A DNA stretch of 32,796 bases from an uncultured Mailhella sp. (GCA_944322635.1 CALUPL010000038.1:1-32796); one strand, 5' to 3'; shown: positions 8,515 to 16,600, counted from the stretch's first letter. Program-made: numbers and translations. The notes: generated by a model not told the origin, from the sequence alone.

Positions 8515-8540
8515 GAACTCACCTCCCGGCAGATATTGAG

Positions 8541-9314
8541 TCAGCAAACGCCGCGCACACGACTGCGCACCTGATCCAGCAAAGCTTTCGCCTGAGCTTC
8601 CCGATACGGAAGCATTCCGCCGTAATGAATGCCGTCCTCGCGCACGTGCACCACCGTGGGATACACCTCCACTCCGGAACGCCCGGCAAGATGCAGGGCT
8701 TCGGCATAATCGGCATCAATATAGTCGGCCGCGTCGAAACAGCGACCGTCAGGGCGTTGAATGACATACAGCATGGCAGCCCTGTGCCCTTCAGAAACAA
8801 GACGCATGAGCGTGTGAAGATGCTTTGCGCCTCTCACCGTCACCGCATCGGGAAAGGCCGCCACGGAGTCTTCCGCAAGCGTCACGTTCTTGCACTCCAC
8901 CCACAGGTCCGGCAGGCCCGGACCGGTCAGAAGGCCGTCGAGTCTGCTTTCTCCGTTCACGGCCTCACGCCGGAACGTCGCATACCCCTCCGCCCAGGAA
9001 AGCAGCCCTCTGCGAAACATGATTTCAAGCAGCCTGTTGGGCATGGACGTGTTCACGCCTACCCAGAAAAAGCCCTTGCCGTCAGGCTGTCCCAGAGCCT
9101 CCACCGTCCATTTCAGCTTCCGTGAGGGATTCTGGGCCGGAGACAGAAGAACCGGCACCCCCGGACGCAGCAGACCGAGCATGGTACCGGTGTTGTTGGT
9201 GTGTGCCGCAACCTCCCGGCCGTCCAGCTCCGCAAACACGAAAAAACGCTTCTCCCTGCGGATGAACCGACCAATGCGACTGCCTTCCGGATACTTCAAA
9301 AGCAGCGTGTCCAT
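8541..9314 (-). CDS. sfsA: SfsA family protein (sugar fermentation stimulation protein)
   Basis: The protein has 257 residues, close to the usual 230-250. It shows the OB-like N-terminal part (RFFVFAELDGREVAAHTNNTGTM in two pieces) and the family's nuclease-like core: SRLDGLL with D126, then WVECKNVTLA with E140 and K142, matching a PD-(D/E)XK arrangement. FPDAVTVRGAKHLHTL is another conserved block. SfsA was named from an E. coli maltose-fermentation phenotype and binds DNA; its true role is unsettled. The ATG at 9314 fits the conserved MDTLLLKYPEG start and has GAGAG upstream. The gene is divergent from the aminotransferase at 9530 and is followed closely by the small membrane protein. Confidence 0.95.
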   Translation of the reverse strand: MDTLLLKYPEGSRIGRFIRREKRFFVFAELDGREVAAHTNNTGTMLGLLRPGVPVLLSPAQNPSRKLKWTVEALGQPDGKGFFWVGVNTSMPNRLLEIMFRRGLLSWAEGYATFRREAVNGESRLDGLLTGPGLPDLWVECKNVTLAEDSVAAFPDAVTVRGAKHLHTLMRLVSEGHRAAMLYVIQRPDGRCFDAADYIDADYAEALHLAGRSGVEVYPTVVHVREDGIHYGGMLPYREAQAKALLDQVRSRVRGVC

Positions 9315-9448
9315 ATAATCTCTCTTTCTTTTTCCACACGGGGACACACACAGACAACACTGCGCGAGTCTTGAAAAAACGGCTGCCGTCAAAGGATGCA
9401 AAGGCAGTGCAACAATCCGTCGCAAGCCTTTGACGTACCAAACATCAA

Positions 9449-9477
9449 TTTACAGGCCGCATTGAAGTTGATAGAGT
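9449..9477 (+). promoter_or_regulatory. Sigma-70 promoter of the aspartate aminotransferase gene
   Basis: TTTACA (9449-9454) and TAGAGT (9472-9477) have a 17-base spacer. This gives five of six and four of six matches to consensus. The predicted start near 9484 leaves a 45-base leader before the ATG at 9530. Confidence 0.5.
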
Positions 9478-9529
9478 TTAGCGTGACCGTCAGGCCTTTT
9501 ATTGCTCATATCAACCAGGAAGCGCAACC

Positions 9530-10699
9530 ATGAACTTTGCCGAGAGAATGAAAAAAATCAAGCCCTCCGCCACACTTGCCATCAATGCCAAGGCTCTTGA
9601 ACTGAAGGCGCAGGGCATAGCCGTCACCAGTCTGGCCGTGGGAGAGCCCGACGCCCCCACTCCGCTTCACATCTGTGAAGCCGCCAAAAAGGCCATTGAC
9701 GAAAACTTTACCAAATACACCCCCGTCAACGGCATCATGGAAGCCCGAAACGCTGTCTGCCATTATTTTCAGCGTCAGTACCAGGTGACGGCAAAGCCTG
9801 AAAACGTCATTCTCACCACCGGCGGCAAGCAGTCTCTGGCAAATACGCTCTTCGTCATGCTCAACGACGGCGACGACGTGCTGCTGCCCTGCCCCTACTG
9901 GACCAGCTACCCCGATCTCATCCGCCTTGCCGGCGGCAATCCCGTGCTTGTGAAGGCGGACTCCTCCCGAGGCTTCCGCATCGACGCTTCCGACCTCGAA
10001 AAGGCCGTCACGCCGAACACCCGCATGATGATTCTGAACACTCCCTCCAACCCCACGGGCGTCGCCTACACGCAAAAGGAAGTGGACGACCTCGTCAAAT
10101 GGTGCTTCGAGCACGACATCTTCGTCCTGGCCGATGAAATCTACGATCAGCTCGTTTATGACGGAAAACCCGTGAGCGCCGCGCACTGGTGGGAAAAATA
10201 TCCTGAAAAAATCGCCATTCTGAACGGTCTTTCCAAGGCCTTCTCCATGCCCGGCTGGCGCGTCGGGTATACTCTCGGCCATGATGATCTCATCAGGCAG
10301 TGCTCCAAGCTGCAGGGACAGATGACCTCCCACATGTGCTCCATAGCCCAGAAGGCTGCCGTAGCCGCGCTGGACGGTCCTTATGACTGCGTGGAAGAAA
10401 TGCGTCTCTCCTTCCTGCGCCGCCGAGATCTCGCCATGGCCGAAATTTCCACCTGGCCCGGCGTGGTGTGCAACCGTCCCGGAGGTGCCTTCTACCTGTT
10501 CCCGGATGTGAGCGCCCTCTTCACGCCCGACATGCCCAGCGGTGAAGCCGTGTGCGCCCGTCTGCTGGAAAAAGCCCGCGTGGCCTGCGTTCCCGGCGAA
10601 GCCTTCGGCGACCCGCACTGCATACGCCTCTCCTATGCCGTTTCCGACGACGTGCTCATGGATGCCTTGCATCGCATGAAAAAAGCCCTGTACGACTAG
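9530..10699 (+). CDS. aspC: Aspartate-type aminotransferase (class I/II, PLP-dependent)
   Basis: The protein has 389 residues. The PLP lysine is K236 in NGLSKAFSMPGWRVGY. Other fold-type I landmarks are SLAVGEPDAPTP at the N-terminus, TTGGKQSLANTL for the cofactor phosphate, NTPSNPTGVAY with the PLP asparagine, and VLADEIYDQLVYDG with the aspartate that contacts the pyridine nitrogen. A C-terminal arginine for the substrate carboxylate is in CIRLSYA. This is the subgroup-Ib pattern of bacterial aspartate aminotransferases, which exchange amino groups between aspartate and 2-oxoglutarate; some relatives prefer prephenate or other substrates. AGGA precedes the ATG. The gene is divergent from sfsA and lies about 100 bases before pgi in the same direction. 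Confidence 0.93.
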   Translation: MNFAERMKKIKPSATLAINAKALELKAQGIAVTSLAVGEPDAPTPLHICEAAKKAIDENFTKYTPVNGIMEARNAVCHYFQRQYQVTAKPENVILTTGGKQSLANTLFVMLNDGDDVLLPCPYWTSYPDLIRLAGGNPVLVKADSSRGFRIDASDLEKAVTPNTRMMILNTPSNPTGVAYTQKEVDDLVKWCFEHDIFVLADEIYDQLVYDGKPVSAAHWWEKYPEKIAILNGLSKAFSMPGWRVGYTLGHDDLIRQCSKLQGQMTSHMCSIAQKAAVAALDGPYDCVEEMRLSFLRRRDLAMAEISTWPGVVCNRPGGAFYLFPDVSALFTPDMPSGEAVCARLLEKARVACVPGEAFGDPHCIRLSYAVSDDVLMDALHRMKKALYD

Positions 10700-10802
10700 C
10701 CTGGCGCCACTCCCCGCACGGGGCGGAAAATGCCAGCATTTGCCGGAACAGTTCATTCTCGAAGATACCTCGCTCAAAACCTCTTTACCGGATGGTACGT
10801 TT

Positions 10803-12125
10803 ATGACTCAGGCAAAACTTGATTGGGCCCATGCATGGCTTGGCGGCGTTACCGACCGTCCTTCCGATGATTCCCGCTTCATCGAAAAGCTGAAGGAAGA
10901 ACTGCCCGTGCTTCCCTTCCTGGCTCTTCCCTTTGCGGAGGATCTCATTCATCAGCTTGAAATTCATGAAGAATTTCTTAGAAGCTTCAAGCACATGCTG
11001 CTGCTCGGCATCGGCGGCTCGGCGCTCGGTCCCCGTGCGTTGCAGCGGGCCTTCGCTCCCGGGCAGGATCGTCCCAATTACGACGGCCCCAGTCTGTGGA
11101 TAGCCGACAACGTGCATCCCGAATGGCTTCAGGACCAGCTGGACAAGCTCGTTCCCGAAGACACTCTGGTGGTCGTGGTGAGCAAATCCGGCGGTACCAT
11201 TGAGACCATAGCCCAGTATCTCCTTGTTCTGCCCTGGCTGCAGGCAAAACTCCCCGGCACCTGGCAGGAGCATCTTTTTGTGGTGACCGATGCCAACAAG
11301 GGATTCCTGCGCGACGAGGTGGACAAGTACGCTCTGCGTTCCCTTCCCGTACCGGACAACCTCGGAGGCCGCTACTCCGTGCTTTCCGCCGTGGGCATGG
11401 TTCCCGCCGTGTTCCTCGGCATGGACTGGAAGGGGCTCATTCAGGGCGCCATTTCCGTAGGCCGTCCTCTTGCGGAAAATCCCGACCTGCTGCTCGAGCA
11501 TCCCTCCTGGAAGCTTGCCCGCTGGGCCTGGCAGATGTCCGAAGCGGGCAAGAGTCAGATCATCTACTTCTGCTACATTCCTGCATGGTCCACCTTCGGT
11601 CCCTGGTTCTGTCAGCTGTGGGCCGAAAGCCTCGGCAAGGACGGCAAGGGTACCATGCCCATTCCCGCCACCGGCGTAACCGATCAGCACTCTCTGCTCC
11701 AGATGTTCCTCGACGGCCCCAAGGACAAAATCTGCCTGTTCGTCAGCACCCCGGCCAACAAGGAACTGCTGTCCATGCCCACAAAACTGCCCGAGCAGTG
11801 GCAGTACCTGAAGGGGCACACCTTCGGCGATATTCTCGACGCCGAAACTCTGGCCACCCGCGCCACGCTGGCGCAGAAGGACGTGCCCGTCGTGCACCTT
11901 GACATGCTCGATGAGAGCGCCTATTCCGCCGGCAAGATGATGATGCTGCTCGAAGCCGCCACCATCTTCACCGGCTGGCTCATGGGCATCAACCCCGTGG
12001 ATCAGCCCGCCGTGGAAAACGGCAAGAAGCTGGCCCGCGCCCGTCTCGGCATGCCCGGATCAGAAGAAGATGCGGCCAGACTGGCCCTGTTCACCGCCAT
12101 TCCGTCGCAGACCATGAACTTCTGA
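10803..12125 (+). CDS. pgi: Glucose-6-phosphate isomerase
   Basis: The enzyme interconverts glucose 6-phosphate and fructose 6-phosphate. The 440-residue length fits the short bacterial form. LLLGIGGSALGPRAL and VSKSGGTIET are the sugar-phosphate (SIS) loops. DNLGGRYSVLSAVG is the first family signature. The catalytic glutamate lies in WAESLGKDGKG, and NPVDQPAVENGKKLA is the second signature region. The start is uncertain. The ATG at 10803 (MTQAKLDWAHAW) has a GGATGG about 6 bases upstream. A TTG at 10740 would add 21 residues but has no suitable ribosome site. It follows the aminotransferase by about 100 bases and may share its transcript. Confidence 0.95.
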   Translation: MTQAKLDWAHAWLGGVTDRPSDDSRFIEKLKEELPVLPFLALPFAEDLIHQLEIHEEFLRSFKHMLLLGIGGSALGPRALQRAFAPGQDRPNYDGPSLWIADNVHPEWLQDQLDKLVPEDTLVVVVSKSGGTIETIAQYLLVLPWLQAKLPGTWQEHLFVVTDANKGFLRDEVDKYALRSLPVPDNLGGRYSVLSAVGMVPAVFLGMDWKGLIQGAISVGRPLAENPDLLLEHPSWKLARWAWQMSEAGKSQIIYFCYIPAWSTFGPWFCQLWAESLGKDGKGTMPIPATGVTDQHSLLQMFLDGPKDKICLFVSTPANKELLSMPTKLPEQWQYLKGHTFGDILDAETLATRATLAQKDVPVVHLDMLDESAYSAGKMMMLLEAATIFTGWLMGINPVDQPAVENGKKLARARLGMPGSEEDAARLALFTAIPSQTMNF

Positions 12126-12223
12126 TCAAGACCGTACGGCTCCTGTCTTGACTCCGGGCAGAAAAAAACGTGCAAAACACGTTCCCGGAGAGACCGGACG
12201 CAACTGAATCGAACCGATTTCAG

Positions 12224-12248
12224 GAGGGGGAGGCTCTACCTCCCCCTC
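12224..12248 (+). repeat. Perfect purine/pyrimidine hairpin between pgi and the histidine kinase gene
   Basis: GAGGGGGAGG (12224-12233) pairs with CCTCCCCCTC (12239-12248) around the loop CTCTA. It is a 10-bp perfect stem without a T-run after it. One arm contains Shine-Dalgarno-like purines. The core AGG-CTCTA-CCT resembles the topA leader hairpin at 3232-3246. Confidence 0.6.
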
Positions 12249-12259
12249 TTCCATCAAAA

Positions 12260-12288
12260 GCGCCGCTTCGGCGGCGTCACGTCTTTTT
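12260..12288 (+). terminator. TTCG-loop hairpin, probable terminator of pgi
   Basis: CGCCGC-TTCG-GCGGCG (12261-12276) is a very stable tetraloop hairpin. The T5 run begins about 8 bases after the stem, later than usual, so termination is probably partial. It lies only about 14 bases before the kinase gene start and therefore within that gene's leader. Confidence 0.45.
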
Positions 12289-12301
12289 CGAAGGAATTTC
12301 C

Positions 12302-13783
12302 ATGGATGACGCACCTCAGAACAACACGGAAAACAAACTGCCGTTCAATCTGGCCAAGTTCTTTTCCTACATCTCGCTGGTGCTGATTCTCATTTCCAGC
12401 GTCATCCTCACGCTTTTCATAGGCAGCACCATGAACCGCTCCATGCTGGAAAGCCAGGAGGAATACGCGCTGCTGCTCGCAGACAACATCAATCGTCAAA
12501 TTTTCCGCAAGTTTACGCTTCCCGTCACCTACGCCTCGGGCCGCGTGGCACTTTCCAATCCTGCACAGTACAAGCTGCTCGACGAAGTCATTCAGTCCCA
12601 GCTTCATGGTCTGCAGCTGGAGAGCGTGCGCCTTTTCGACGACCATTACACCATTCTCTATTCCACCGATCCCAAGGAAGTACGCCGCACCGACATGTAC
12701 ACTGCGGGCATTCCGCTGGTATTCGAGGGCAAACCCCATCACTTCGACGTACTCTCCGCCATACCCTATGCACAGGCGCTCATCACTCCGCATCTGGAAA
12801 AAGGAACCTTTCTGCTCCGCACCATATTTCCGTTGACCGTGGATGCCGATTTTCAGGGACTCAGGCTGCACGGGCAGCCCGTGCCCGTACTGGGCGTTCT
12901 GGAAATCGTGCAGGACATGACGCCACAGTACCGGGGAACCATCCGCTCACAGTGGCTCATCATCACGGGATTTCTCATTTCAACGCTCATACTTTTCTTT
13001 CTGCTGCACTTCGTGGCACGCAAGGCAGAATATACCCTGAGCCGACGCATGGCCATGAACAGACAGCTTGAAGCACAGCTGCATCAGGCGGAAAAACTGG
13101 CCAGCATGGGCCGCATGGTAGCCTCCATTGCTCATGAAATCAGAAATCCTCTGGGCATCATCCGATCCAGCTCGGAATTTCTCATCCGCAGGCACAAGAC
13201 CGAAGACGCCACTACTCAGGCCATGCTTTCCGCCATTTACGACGAGTCCTGTCGTCTGGGAACCACGGTGAACGACTTTCTGGACTACGCCCGTCCCCGT
13301 CAGCCGCGTCAGGACGTGGTGAGTCTTCAGGAAATCATCAACAAGGCCATGGCCTTTCTCGGCGGAGAATTCCGGCGCCAGGGCGTTGACGTGCATATCG
13401 ACATTTCCCCCGAGACCACCGTTCTCGGCGACGCCGATCTGCTTTATCGCGCCTTCTACAATATTCTGGCCAATGCGCAGCAGGCCATGCAGGGCAAGGG
13501 AGACATATTCATCGACAGTGCCCTCTCTACAGACGGTCGGACAATCCTTACCTTCCGCGACACGGGCCCGGGCTTCAGTGAAGAAACGCTCTCCAAGGCC
13601 ATGGATCCGTTCTTCACCACCAAGGACAACGGCACCGGCCTCGGTCTGCCCATTGTGCAGGCCATCATCGACTCTCACGGCGGCAGCATGAAACTGGCCA
13701 ATGCCACGCAGGGCGGCGCCCTTATAACCATCAGCTTCCCCACGCGAAAGCCGTCGGAAGAACAAGGAAAGGAACATGAGTGA
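12302..13783 (+). CDS. Membrane sensor histidine kinase
   Basis: The protein has 493 residues. Two membrane helices (about 21-42 and 217-239) bracket a periplasmic sensor part of about 175 residues, which I cannot match to a ligand class. Then come a coiled coil, the H-box SIAHEIRNPLG with phospho-accepting H278, the N-box YNILANAQQAM, the G1 box DTGPGFSEE and the F/G2 region PFFTTKDNGTGLGLPIV. This is the NtrB/ZraS/AtoS kind of kinase that pairs with sigma-54 activators. The ATG at 12302 has AAGGA 7 bases upstream. The frame is open back to 12170 but that part contains hairpins and no family sequence. Its 3' end overlaps the regulator gene by 8 bases, so the two are translationally coupled. 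Confidence 0.96.
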   Translation: MDDAPQNNTENKLPFNLAKFFSYISLVLILISSVILTLFIGSTMNRSMLESQEEYALLLADNINRQIFRKFTLPVTYASGRVALSNPAQYKLLDEVIQSQLHGLQLESVRLFDDHYTILYSTDPKEVRRTDMYTAGIPLVFEGKPHHFDVLSAIPYAQALITPHLEKGTFLLRTIFPLTVDADFQGLRLHGQPVPVLGVLEIVQDMTPQYRGTIRSQWLIITGFLISTLILFFLLHFVARKAEYTLSRRMAMNRQLEAQLHQAEKLASMGRMVASIAHEIRNPLGIIRSSSEFLIRRHKTEDATTQAMLSAIYDESCRLGTTVNDFLDYARPRQPRQDVVSLQEIINKAMAFLGGEFRRQGVDVHIDISPETTVLGDADLLYRAFYNILANAQQAMQGKGDIFIDSALSTDGRTILTFRDTGPGFSEETLSKAMDPFFTTKDNGTGLGLPIVQAIIDSHGGSMKLANATQGGALITISFPTRKPSEEQGKEHE

Positions 13784-15155
13784 CATATCCCATATTCTCG
13801 TCATCGACGATGAGAAGAACTATCTCATCGTCATGGAAGCTCTTCTCAAGGATGCCGGCTACGAGGTGACGGCTCTCAACGACCCGGAAATGGCACTGCA
13901 CTTCCTGGATGAATCGGAGGTCGATGTCGTCATCACCGACATGAAGATGCCGAAGCTTTCAGGCAAGGAGGTACTCCAGCGCATCAAAAAATCATGGCCC
14001 GATCTGCCCGTTCTCATCATGACCGCCTTCGGAAGCATTGAAAACGCGGTGGAGGCCATGCGCTACGGGGCTTTCGACTATATTACCAAGCCCTTTGCCA
14101 ACGACGAACTTCTGCTCTCCGTACACAACGCCGTGGAGCTCTCCAAGGCCCACCGCCAGTACAAGCTGCTGCAGGAATCTCTGGAAGAACGCTACCGCAC
14201 CCATCACATCATAGGCAAATCCAAGGCCATCAGAAACACCCTCTCCATTGTGGACAGAGTGGCCGTCAGCCGCTCCACGGTACTCATCACGGGCGAATCC
14301 GGCACCGGCAAGGAACTTGTGGCCAGGGCCATTCATTTCAGCTCTCCGCGCAAGGAAGGCCCGTTTGTTTCGGTCAACTGCATGGCCTTCAACTCGGGCG
14401 TGCTCGAAAGCGAACTCTTCGGCCACGAAAAAGGATCCTTCACGGGAGCCGTGGCCACACGTCGCGGCCGTTTCGAGCAGGCCGACCACGGAACCCTGTT
14501 TCTTGACGAAGTGGGCGAACTCAGCATGGATCTTCAGGTCAAGCTGCTTCGTGTTCTTCAGGAACGCGTGTTTGAACGTGTGGGAGGCACCGATCCCATC
14601 AGCGTGGACATCCGCGTGGTGGCCGCCACGAATCGCGACCTGTCCAAAATGGTTGAGGAAGGAACCTTCCGCGAAGACCTGTTCTATCGCCTCAACGTGG
14701 TACAGATTCACATTCCTCCGCTGCGCGAAAGGAGGGAGGATATTCCCCTTCTCATCGCCCACTTTACGGAAAAAATCGCCGAAGACAACGGCATTCCCAC
14801 CAAGAGCTTCAGCCCTGAGGCTCAGAACTATCTCACGGGCTACGACTGGCCGGGCAACATCCGCCAGCTTCAGAACGTTCTTGAAGGCTGCATGGTCATG
14901 GTGCCCGGCCCTGTCATCGGCGTGGAAGACCTGCCGCCGGAAATACGCGGCGAAGAATCCCAGTTCAAGAGCGCTGTGGATCTTCTGCCCGTGGAACTCA
15001 ATCTGGCAGACACTCTGGACAAAATAGAAGCCGCACTCATAAAGCGCGCTCTTGTCCGCGCCGACTTCGTGCAGGCTCATGCCGCTGAGCTGCTCGGCAT
15101 TTCCCGCAGCCTCATGCAGTACAAGCTGAAGAAGTACAACATTACCGGCCATTGA
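13776..15155 (+). CDS. NtrC-family sigma-54-dependent response regulator
   Basis: The protein has 459 residues in three parts. The receiver domain (1-120) has acidic D11 and D12, phosphorylation site D55 in VVITDMKMPK, and K105 in YITKPF. The AAA+ domain has Walker A GESGTGKE, the sigma-54 contact loop GSFTGA, Walker B TLFLDEVGEL and the arginine-finger region FREDLFYRLNV. The C-terminal Fis-type helix-turn-helix is in HAAELLGISRSLMQYKLKKY. The loop reads GSFTGA rather than the usual GAFTGA. It activates sigma-54 RNA polymerase after phosphorylation by the overlapping upstream kinase. Targets are unknown; a sigma-54-type promoter at 5891 in this window is one possibility. Confidence 0.97.
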   Translation: MSDISHILVIDDEKNYLIVMEALLKDAGYEVTALNDPEMALHFLDESEVDVVITDMKMPKLSGKEVLQRIKKSWPDLPVLIMTAFGSIENAVEAMRYGAFDYITKPFANDELLLSVHNAVELSKAHRQYKLLQESLEERYRTHHIIGKSKAIRNTLSIVDRVAVSRSTVLITGESGTGKELVARAIHFSSPRKEGPFVSVNCMAFNSGVLESELFGHEKGSFTGAVATRRGRFEQADHGTLFLDEVGELSMDLQVKLLRVLQERVFERVGGTDPISVDIRVVAATNRDLSKMVEEGTFREDLFYRLNVVQIHIPPLRERREDIPLLIAHFTEKIAEDNGIPTKSFSPEAQNYLTGYDWPGNIRQLQNVLEGCMVMVPGPVIGVEDLPPEIRGEESQFKSAVDLLPVELNLADTLDKIEAALIKRALVRADFVQAHAAELLGISRSLMQYKLKKYNITGH

Positions 15156-15198
15156 TGCCGAAGCATCGGAATCCCTTACGCAACGGCATTTCTTTTTT

Positions 15199-15232
15199 GA
15201 GGCGGGCACCCTAAAGCGTCCGCCTCTTTTTT
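15199..15232 (+). terminator. Intrinsic terminator of the two-component operon
   Basis: GAGGCGG (15199-15205) pairs with CCGCCTC (15220-15226) and is followed by six T. It lies about 44 bases after the regulator stop codon. Confidence 0.9.
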
Positions 15233-15546
15233 CTCCCGATTTTTCGGCTGAACAACACGGCAGTGCTGCATTTCACCCCACGGAGCAAAATCCCTTCATT
15301 TTCTGTTTTTCACTCCTCCGAACGGCATGGCAGGTCCACTTCTTCCGCAGCACCGATATCGGCCGCCCATTGCAGCCCTTTTTCGACACGTGTTCAGCAA
15401 GGAACGACGATCTTTTTCATCTCAAAAAAGAACCCGTATTGTCTGTATGATACATGCAGGCGGCGGCTTCGAGGCAATGCTTTCAGGAAAAGTTTTCTGA
15501 TCCGGTCGCCCTTCCCCCCCCAAAAAACTGCCCTGCCCGCAGACAC
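15233..15546. other. Non-coding stretch between the regulator terminator and parS
   Basis: No reading frame here resembles a protein, and I see no RNA gene or clear DnaA-box cluster. The only distinct element is the 11-base perfect palindrome TGTATGATACA (15444-15454), which includes a TATGAT that could serve as a -10 element, though no -35 stands at the right distance. Confidence 0.4.
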
Positions 15547-15562
15547 TGTTTCACGTGAAACA
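15547..15562. promoter_or_regulatory. parS: parS site 1 (ParB binding)
   Basis: TGTTTCACGTGAAACA is the perfect 16-bp chromosomal parS palindrome conserved across bacteria. It lies 113 bases before parA. ParB loads here as a CTP-dependent clamp and spreads to neighbouring DNA. Confidence 0.97.
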
Positions 15563-15595
15563 TATGCCTGCGGCAGTACATCCAGATGCAAGGAA

Positions 15596-15611
15596 TGTTT
15601 CACGTGAAACA
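15596..15611. promoter_or_regulatory. parS: parS site 2 (ParB binding)
   Basis: This is a second perfect copy of TGTTTCACGTGAAACA, 49 bases from the first (start to start). It abuts the likely parA promoter, so bound ParB could also repress the operon. Confidence 0.97.
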
Positions 15612-15615
15612 CTCC

Positions 15616-15644
15616 TTGCATTTCCCCATGTCAGCGTTTATGTA
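15616..15644 (+). promoter_or_regulatory. Possible promoter of parA
   Basis: TTGCAT (15616-15621) and TATGTA (15639-15644) are 17 bases apart, each with about three consensus matches. The position, between parS site 2 and the ribosome site of parA, is more convincing than the sequence. Confidence 0.35.
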
Positions 15645-15674
15645 AAAAAAGAATTTGGGAAAGGAGCTTGAATT

Positions 15675-16445
15675 TTGGCCAGAATCATTGCTGTTGCCAA
15701 CCAGAAAGGCGGCGTGGGCAAAACCACCACGTCTGTCAACCTTTCCGCCTCTCTGGCTATCATGGAAAATCGTGTATTGCTGGTCGATTGCGACCCTCAG
15801 GCAAACTCTACGAGCTCGCTCGGCTTCGATCAGCAGAACCTTCCTCGCAATCTCTACACGGCACTCTGCGGCACCTCCACGCTGGAAGAAACGCTGCTTC
15901 CCACGGCGACGCCCTACCTCTCCCTGCTGCCTTCTTCCACAGACCTCGTGGGCATTGAAATAGAACTCGTGGACAAAATGGCCAGGGAATTCTATCTGGC
16001 CGATCTGCTCGGTCAGATTGCCGACGACTACGACTACATCATCATCGACTGTCCGCCCTCGCTCGGCCTCATCACCATCAACACCCTTTGTGCCGCCCAC
16101 GAAATACTCATTCCCCTGCAATGCGAATTCTTCGCACTCGAGGGCATAGTCAAACTGCTGCACACCTATGAACAGGTGCGCAAACGTCTCAACAAGGAAC
16201 TGCAGATTCTCGGCGTACTGCTCACCATGTACGACTCCCGCAACAAGCTGGCCCGTCAGGTGAAGGCCGAGGCAGAACGCTGCTTTCCCAAGCATATGTT
16301 CCAAACCGTCATTCCCCGCAACGTTCGTCTCTCCGAAGCACCGAGCCACGGCAAGTCCATACTCCACTACGACATCAAGTCAAAAGGGGCGGAAGCCTAC
16401 CTGGCTCTGGCCCGCGAGGTCGTACACAAAACAGCTCAACCCTGA
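15675..16445 (+). CDS. parA: Chromosome-partitioning ATPase ParA (Soj)
   Basis: The protein has 256 residues. It begins MARIIAVANQKGGVGKTT, the deviant Walker A motif with signature lysine K11 and K16. LLVDCDPQANSTSSLG and YIIIDCPPSLGLITIN are the switch and Walker B regions. ParA forms ATP-bound dimers on the nucleoid, and ParB-parS complexes move along them to segregate the origin. The start is a TTG at 15675, supported by AAGGAG ending 8 bases upstream and by exact agreement with the conserved N-terminus; no ATG is available nearby. parB follows after 155 bases, and two parS sites lie directly upstream. Confidence 0.97.
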   Translation: MARIIAVANQKGGVGKTTTSVNLSASLAIMENRVLLVDCDPQANSTSSLGFDQQNLPRNLYTALCGTSTLEETLLPTATPYLSLLPSSTDLVGIEIELVDKMAREFYLADLLGQIADDYDYIIIDCPPSLGLITINTLCAAHEILIPLQCEFFALEGIVKLLHTYEQVRKRLNKELQILGVLLTMYDSRNKLARQVKAEAERCFPKHMFQTVIPRNVRLSEAPSHGKSILHYDIKSKGAEAYLALAREVVHKTAQP

Positions 16446-16514
16446 GCTTTCCGCAAAACTCCATTCCGATACAAGGCTGAAAGTTTCCTGCCCTTCCACG
16501 ACATATCGACAAAA

Positions 16515-16561
16515 GGCTGCGGCAGACGTGCTTTCCGTCAGAACAAATTCCGGCCGCAGCC
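16515..16561 (+). repeat. Long hairpin in the parA-parB gap
   Basis: GGCTGCGGC (16515-16523) pairs perfectly with GCCGCAGCC (16553-16561). A smaller GACG/CGTC stem can form inside the 29-base loop. There is no T-run. The gap between parA and parB is longer than usual for this operon, and the hairpin may tune the relative amounts of the two proteins. Confidence 0.45.
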
Positions 16562-16600
16562 GTCATCCGTAAACAACGTTCTGCGGCACATGGAGGTTTC

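Noticed and set aside
12168..12187. Minus-strand sigma-54-like sequence (GGGAACG-N4-TTGCA, GG-N10-GC spacing)
   Set aside because: It points into the 3' end of pgi with no gene to drive on that strand, and it has two changes from consensus. Probably chance, or at most an antisense start.
15263..15607. 114-codon plus-strand frame across the parS region
   Set aside because: It contains both parS sites, has low-complexity sequence unlike a protein, lacks a ribosome site and resembles no family.
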